A DNA stretch of 64,000 nt from Martinezella multihospitum (lineage in GTDB: Bacteria > Pseudomonadota > Alphaproteobacteria > Rhizobiales > Rhizobiaceae): contig NZ_FMAG01000005.1 in assembly GCF_900094585.1 (NCBI RefSeq), positions 124,001 through 188,000 on the forward strand. Reading direction: 5' to 3'. Every line of letters starts with the position of its first letter. Position 1 is the first letter of the stretch. The notes under the pieces were generated by a model. The model was given only the letters and a program-made list of their open reading frames with translations, made no database searches and had not been told where the DNA came from. A program made the position numbers and the translations under genes. This document shows, in pieces, positions 62,901 through 64,000 of the stretch.

Positions 62901-64000
62901 TTGCCGACGGAATTTTCGCCGAGATCGCCGTCGAATTCCGGCTTGATGCCGATACGCGGCCCGTCTGCCTTCACGGGCAGTGTCAGCGAGCGCTCGACGG
63001 CGCGGCCGCCGGCTTCCTGCATGCGCACGGTGATGTTGGCGTTCAGGAGCTGCGTGGTCGAGGGCGTGTCGTTGATGGTGACATCGAAGGTGGTCTTGCC
63101 GTCCTCGTCCAGGGCCTGCAGGTCTTCGAGCGGCACCTGCGTGCTCTCCGCCTTGCTGTCGCCGCTGCTGCTGTCGTCGTCGTCATTGTTTGCGTTTGCC
63201 TTGCCGGCGCCTTCGTCGGCGAGGCCGAACTGATAGCCCTTGAAGGCGTCGCTCTGGCGGGTCGGCTTCAGCGTCACTTCGCCTTCGAGGTTAAGGCCGG
63301 CAGCCGGTGCGCCATAGAGATAGCGCCCGACGACGTTGACCGGCGTCGGCTGACCGACTTCGATCTCCTTGGCGTCGCTCTTCATGTCGAATTCGATGCG
63401 ATCCGGCACGAAGTCGTCGACGAGGAAGGTCTGCGAGCCGATGGAGGAACCCTTCGGATCCGTATAGATGTTCATCGTCCAGGTGCCGCGCATCGAGGTC
63501 TGCTGCAGCGGCAGATCGACATTGTAGCCGCCGAGTTTGCCGCCATCGGTGACGATGCGGCGGTCCTCGACGCCATCTGGGCGCAGGAAGACGAAGGTGA
63601 GTGGCAGGTTTTCCACCGCCGTCGAGCTGATGTCACGGGCAAGCGCCGAAGCGTGCACCGTCTCGCCGGCGCGGTAGATGCCGCGTTCGGTCCAGGTCAG
63701 AAGGTCGATCGCGCCGGGCGCGGTTCGGCCGGCGACGCCGCGGTCGGAAAGGTCGAAACCGGCGCGCGTCATGTCGAGGAAGACGTAATCCTGATCGCCG
63801 TTCTGGGCGGTGATGACGGCCGGCGTCATGCCCGCCGTGCCGCGCATCAGGCCGGCGCTGAAGACGGCGCGGCCATTTTCGTCGGTCTTTGCCGTGCCGA
63901 GGATTTCATTGTTCTTGGCAAGCAGCTGCAGCTGGATGCCGGCAAGCGGCTTGGCGCTGCCGAGCGAGCGGGCGAAAACGTTGAGCCCGTCGGTGCCGGC
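59966..64000 (-). CDS. Bacterial alpha-2-macroglobulin (YfhM-like), 5' end outside window
   Basis: The frame runs without a stop to the window edge, so about 1340 C-terminal residues are seen of a protein usually near 1,700-1,850. Macroglobulin-type beta domains fill most of it (ALARDISSTAVENLPLTF near the left), and the thioester motif GCAEQ lies at about 61314-61337, inside YPYGCAEQTASSAM. The helical thioester domain follows. It traps proteases in the periplasm by covalent capture, protecting the envelope. It is immediately followed by pbpC, suggesting joint repair of damaged cell wall. Confidence 0.95.
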   Translation of the reverse strand, partial: AGTDGLNVFARSLGSAKPLAGIQLQLLAKNNEILGTAKTDENGRAVFSAGLMRGTAGMTPAVITAQNGDQDYVFLDMTRAGFDLSDRGVAGRTAPGAIDLLTWTERGIYRAGETVHASALARDISSTAVENLPLTFVFLRPDGVEDRRIVTDGGKLGGYNVDLPLQQTSMRGTWTMNIYTDPKGSSIGSQTFLVDDFVPDRIEFDMKSDAKEIEVGQPTPVNVVGRYLYGAPAAGLNLEGEVTLKPTRQSDAFKGYQFGLADEGAGKANANNDDDDSSSGDSKAESTQVPLEDLQALDEDGKTTFDVTINDTPSTTQLLNANITVRMQEAGGRAVERSLTLPVKADGPRIGIKPEFDGDLGENSVGNFHVIAVDANGQKQAMQGLTWKLLSVERNYQWYRDGNSWKFEPIMSTKQVAVGTFNATTDGAAISMPVTWGRYRLEVSTADTNGPQSSVEFNAGWYVAASSTETPDALEIALDKASYHVGDTAKLKVTSRYAGQLMVTAGSETLISVTNADIGATGGEVDVPVTADWGAGTYLTATLFRPGEAQESRMPMRAIGIKWAPVDPGERKLQIKLDAPEKTLPRQPLNIGLQVSGAGANQDAYVTIAAVDVGILNLTRYQPPAPDDWYYGQRQLGLEIRDIYGRLIDGSLGATGKLRTGGDGGQAALQASPPKEKLVAFFSGPVKLDANGKANVSFDIPQFNGTARLMAVAWSKAGVGHATQDVIIRDPVVVTASLPKFLAPGDKANLRLDVANTDAPAGEYTLAVTGNSAVTVDASATQQKINLQTGGKYNITLPLTGGQPGDGTVSIKLSNASGMSLDQSVDIPVRPSQLPLTERRVIALAPGKSLTVNADLLADSVLPGASVSVNVSRSSAFDVPALLMSLSHYPYGCAEQTASSAMPLLYFSDMAIKNGLADDAEIQKRVQDSIYRELSYQSSTGSFGLWGPGSGDLWLDAYVMDFLTRAREQKYNVPDQAMVQGLENLQNALSANTNVKDNGNEIAYALYVLARNKKASISDLRYYADTMLNDFPTPLSKAHLAAALGLYGDAQRSRNIFVDSLQMSQKAAVTKVSFVRSDYGSSLRDGAAVLALAAESRPVPPIIPDLASVVAKDWQSRKYTSTQEQTWMLLAARALQNGDDGLTLDVNGATHSGTYMAQMSGDALMGHPLTVTNTTRQPLSAAVTTVAAPVAQLPASGNGFKIERKYYTLDGEEANVSQAQQNERYVVVLHVTEDNDWPQRILVTDLLPAGFEIDNPSIVNSAQLSNFDFLSEVQPAHVEFRNDRFVAAFDQGSGADKDMTFAYVVRAVTPGVYDHPAASVEDMYRPQFSARTAMGRMEVLGAQQ

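Overview
The window reads as chromosomal DNA of a fast-growing alphaproteobacterium of the Rhizobium/Agrobacterium group. Pointers are the GC-rich coding style, a DUF982 protein, a BA14K-type secreted protein, an MbfA ferritin/VIT1 protein behind a perfect Irr-type operator, EcfG-type (GGAAC-N16/17-CGTT) promoters and several rhizobial intergenic palindromes. Housekeeping genes (lepA, purU, infC-rpmI-rplT, pheST, pbpC, a tRNA-Leu) argue for a chromosome rather than a plasmid. I see no insertion sequence, phage gene or CRISPR array.

Layout. 1-3.0 kb: 3' end of a MarR-type regulator, an NlpC/P60 hydrolase, a 79-residue protein behind an EcfG-type promoter, and a DMT exporter divergent from an Lrp/AsnC regulator. 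3.0-10.0 kb: a minus-strand block for peptide or amide use (P1-family peptidase, LysR regulator, solute-binding protein, two permeases, amidase) with no ATPase gene. 10.0-11.0 kb: repeats and one small gene. 11.0-15.6 kb: a three-part kinase/M23-like/aminotransferase fusion, a periplasmic protein and purU. 15.8-23.3 kb: surface polysaccharide genes (polymerase-like protein, GH5 glycosidase, Wzz-like chain-length protein, CapD/FlaA1-type epimerase/dehydratase, GT25 transferase).

24.0-34.7 kb: a carbohydrate island. A Gfo/Idh/MocA oxidoreductase leads a CUT1-type ABC importer. Convergent to it lies an operon for an NTF2-like protein, an M81 peptidase and a DSD1-type PLP enzyme. An RpiR regulator and an SDR dehydrogenase run divergently from that operon. 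TGAAA-type dyads occur before the oxidoreductase and in the rpiR intergenic region. 34.7-40.4 kb: small stress or envelope genes (two small membrane proteins, DUF982, BA14K, SelW-like, GFA), tRNA-Leu, a phosphomannomutase-family enzyme and a glutamine amidotransferase. A frameshifted ccdA remnant sits against the end of lepA. 40.4-51.5 kb: lepA, an XRE-cupin/GNAT pair, HAD, a histone-deacetylase-like amidohydrolase, an exporter, a TetR/DUF308 pair with two matching operators, a truncated hemoglobin, mbfA, a small duplicated hydrophilic stress protein, a BTLCP peptidase and an alpha/beta hydrolase.

51.8-64 kb: infC (AUU start), rpmI, rplT, pheS and pheT, then an inverted repeat pair, an NTF2-like gene, and pbpC preceded by a bacterial alpha-2-macroglobulin that runs off the right edge.

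No clearly new system stands out. The best leads are the kinase/phospho-lyase-like fusion, the ATPase-less transporter block, the putative RpiR regulon, the EcfG-type promoters in front of small uncharacterised genes, a possible small RNA near 34.8 kb and the ccdA remnant. Everything here was read by eye; no database search was run.
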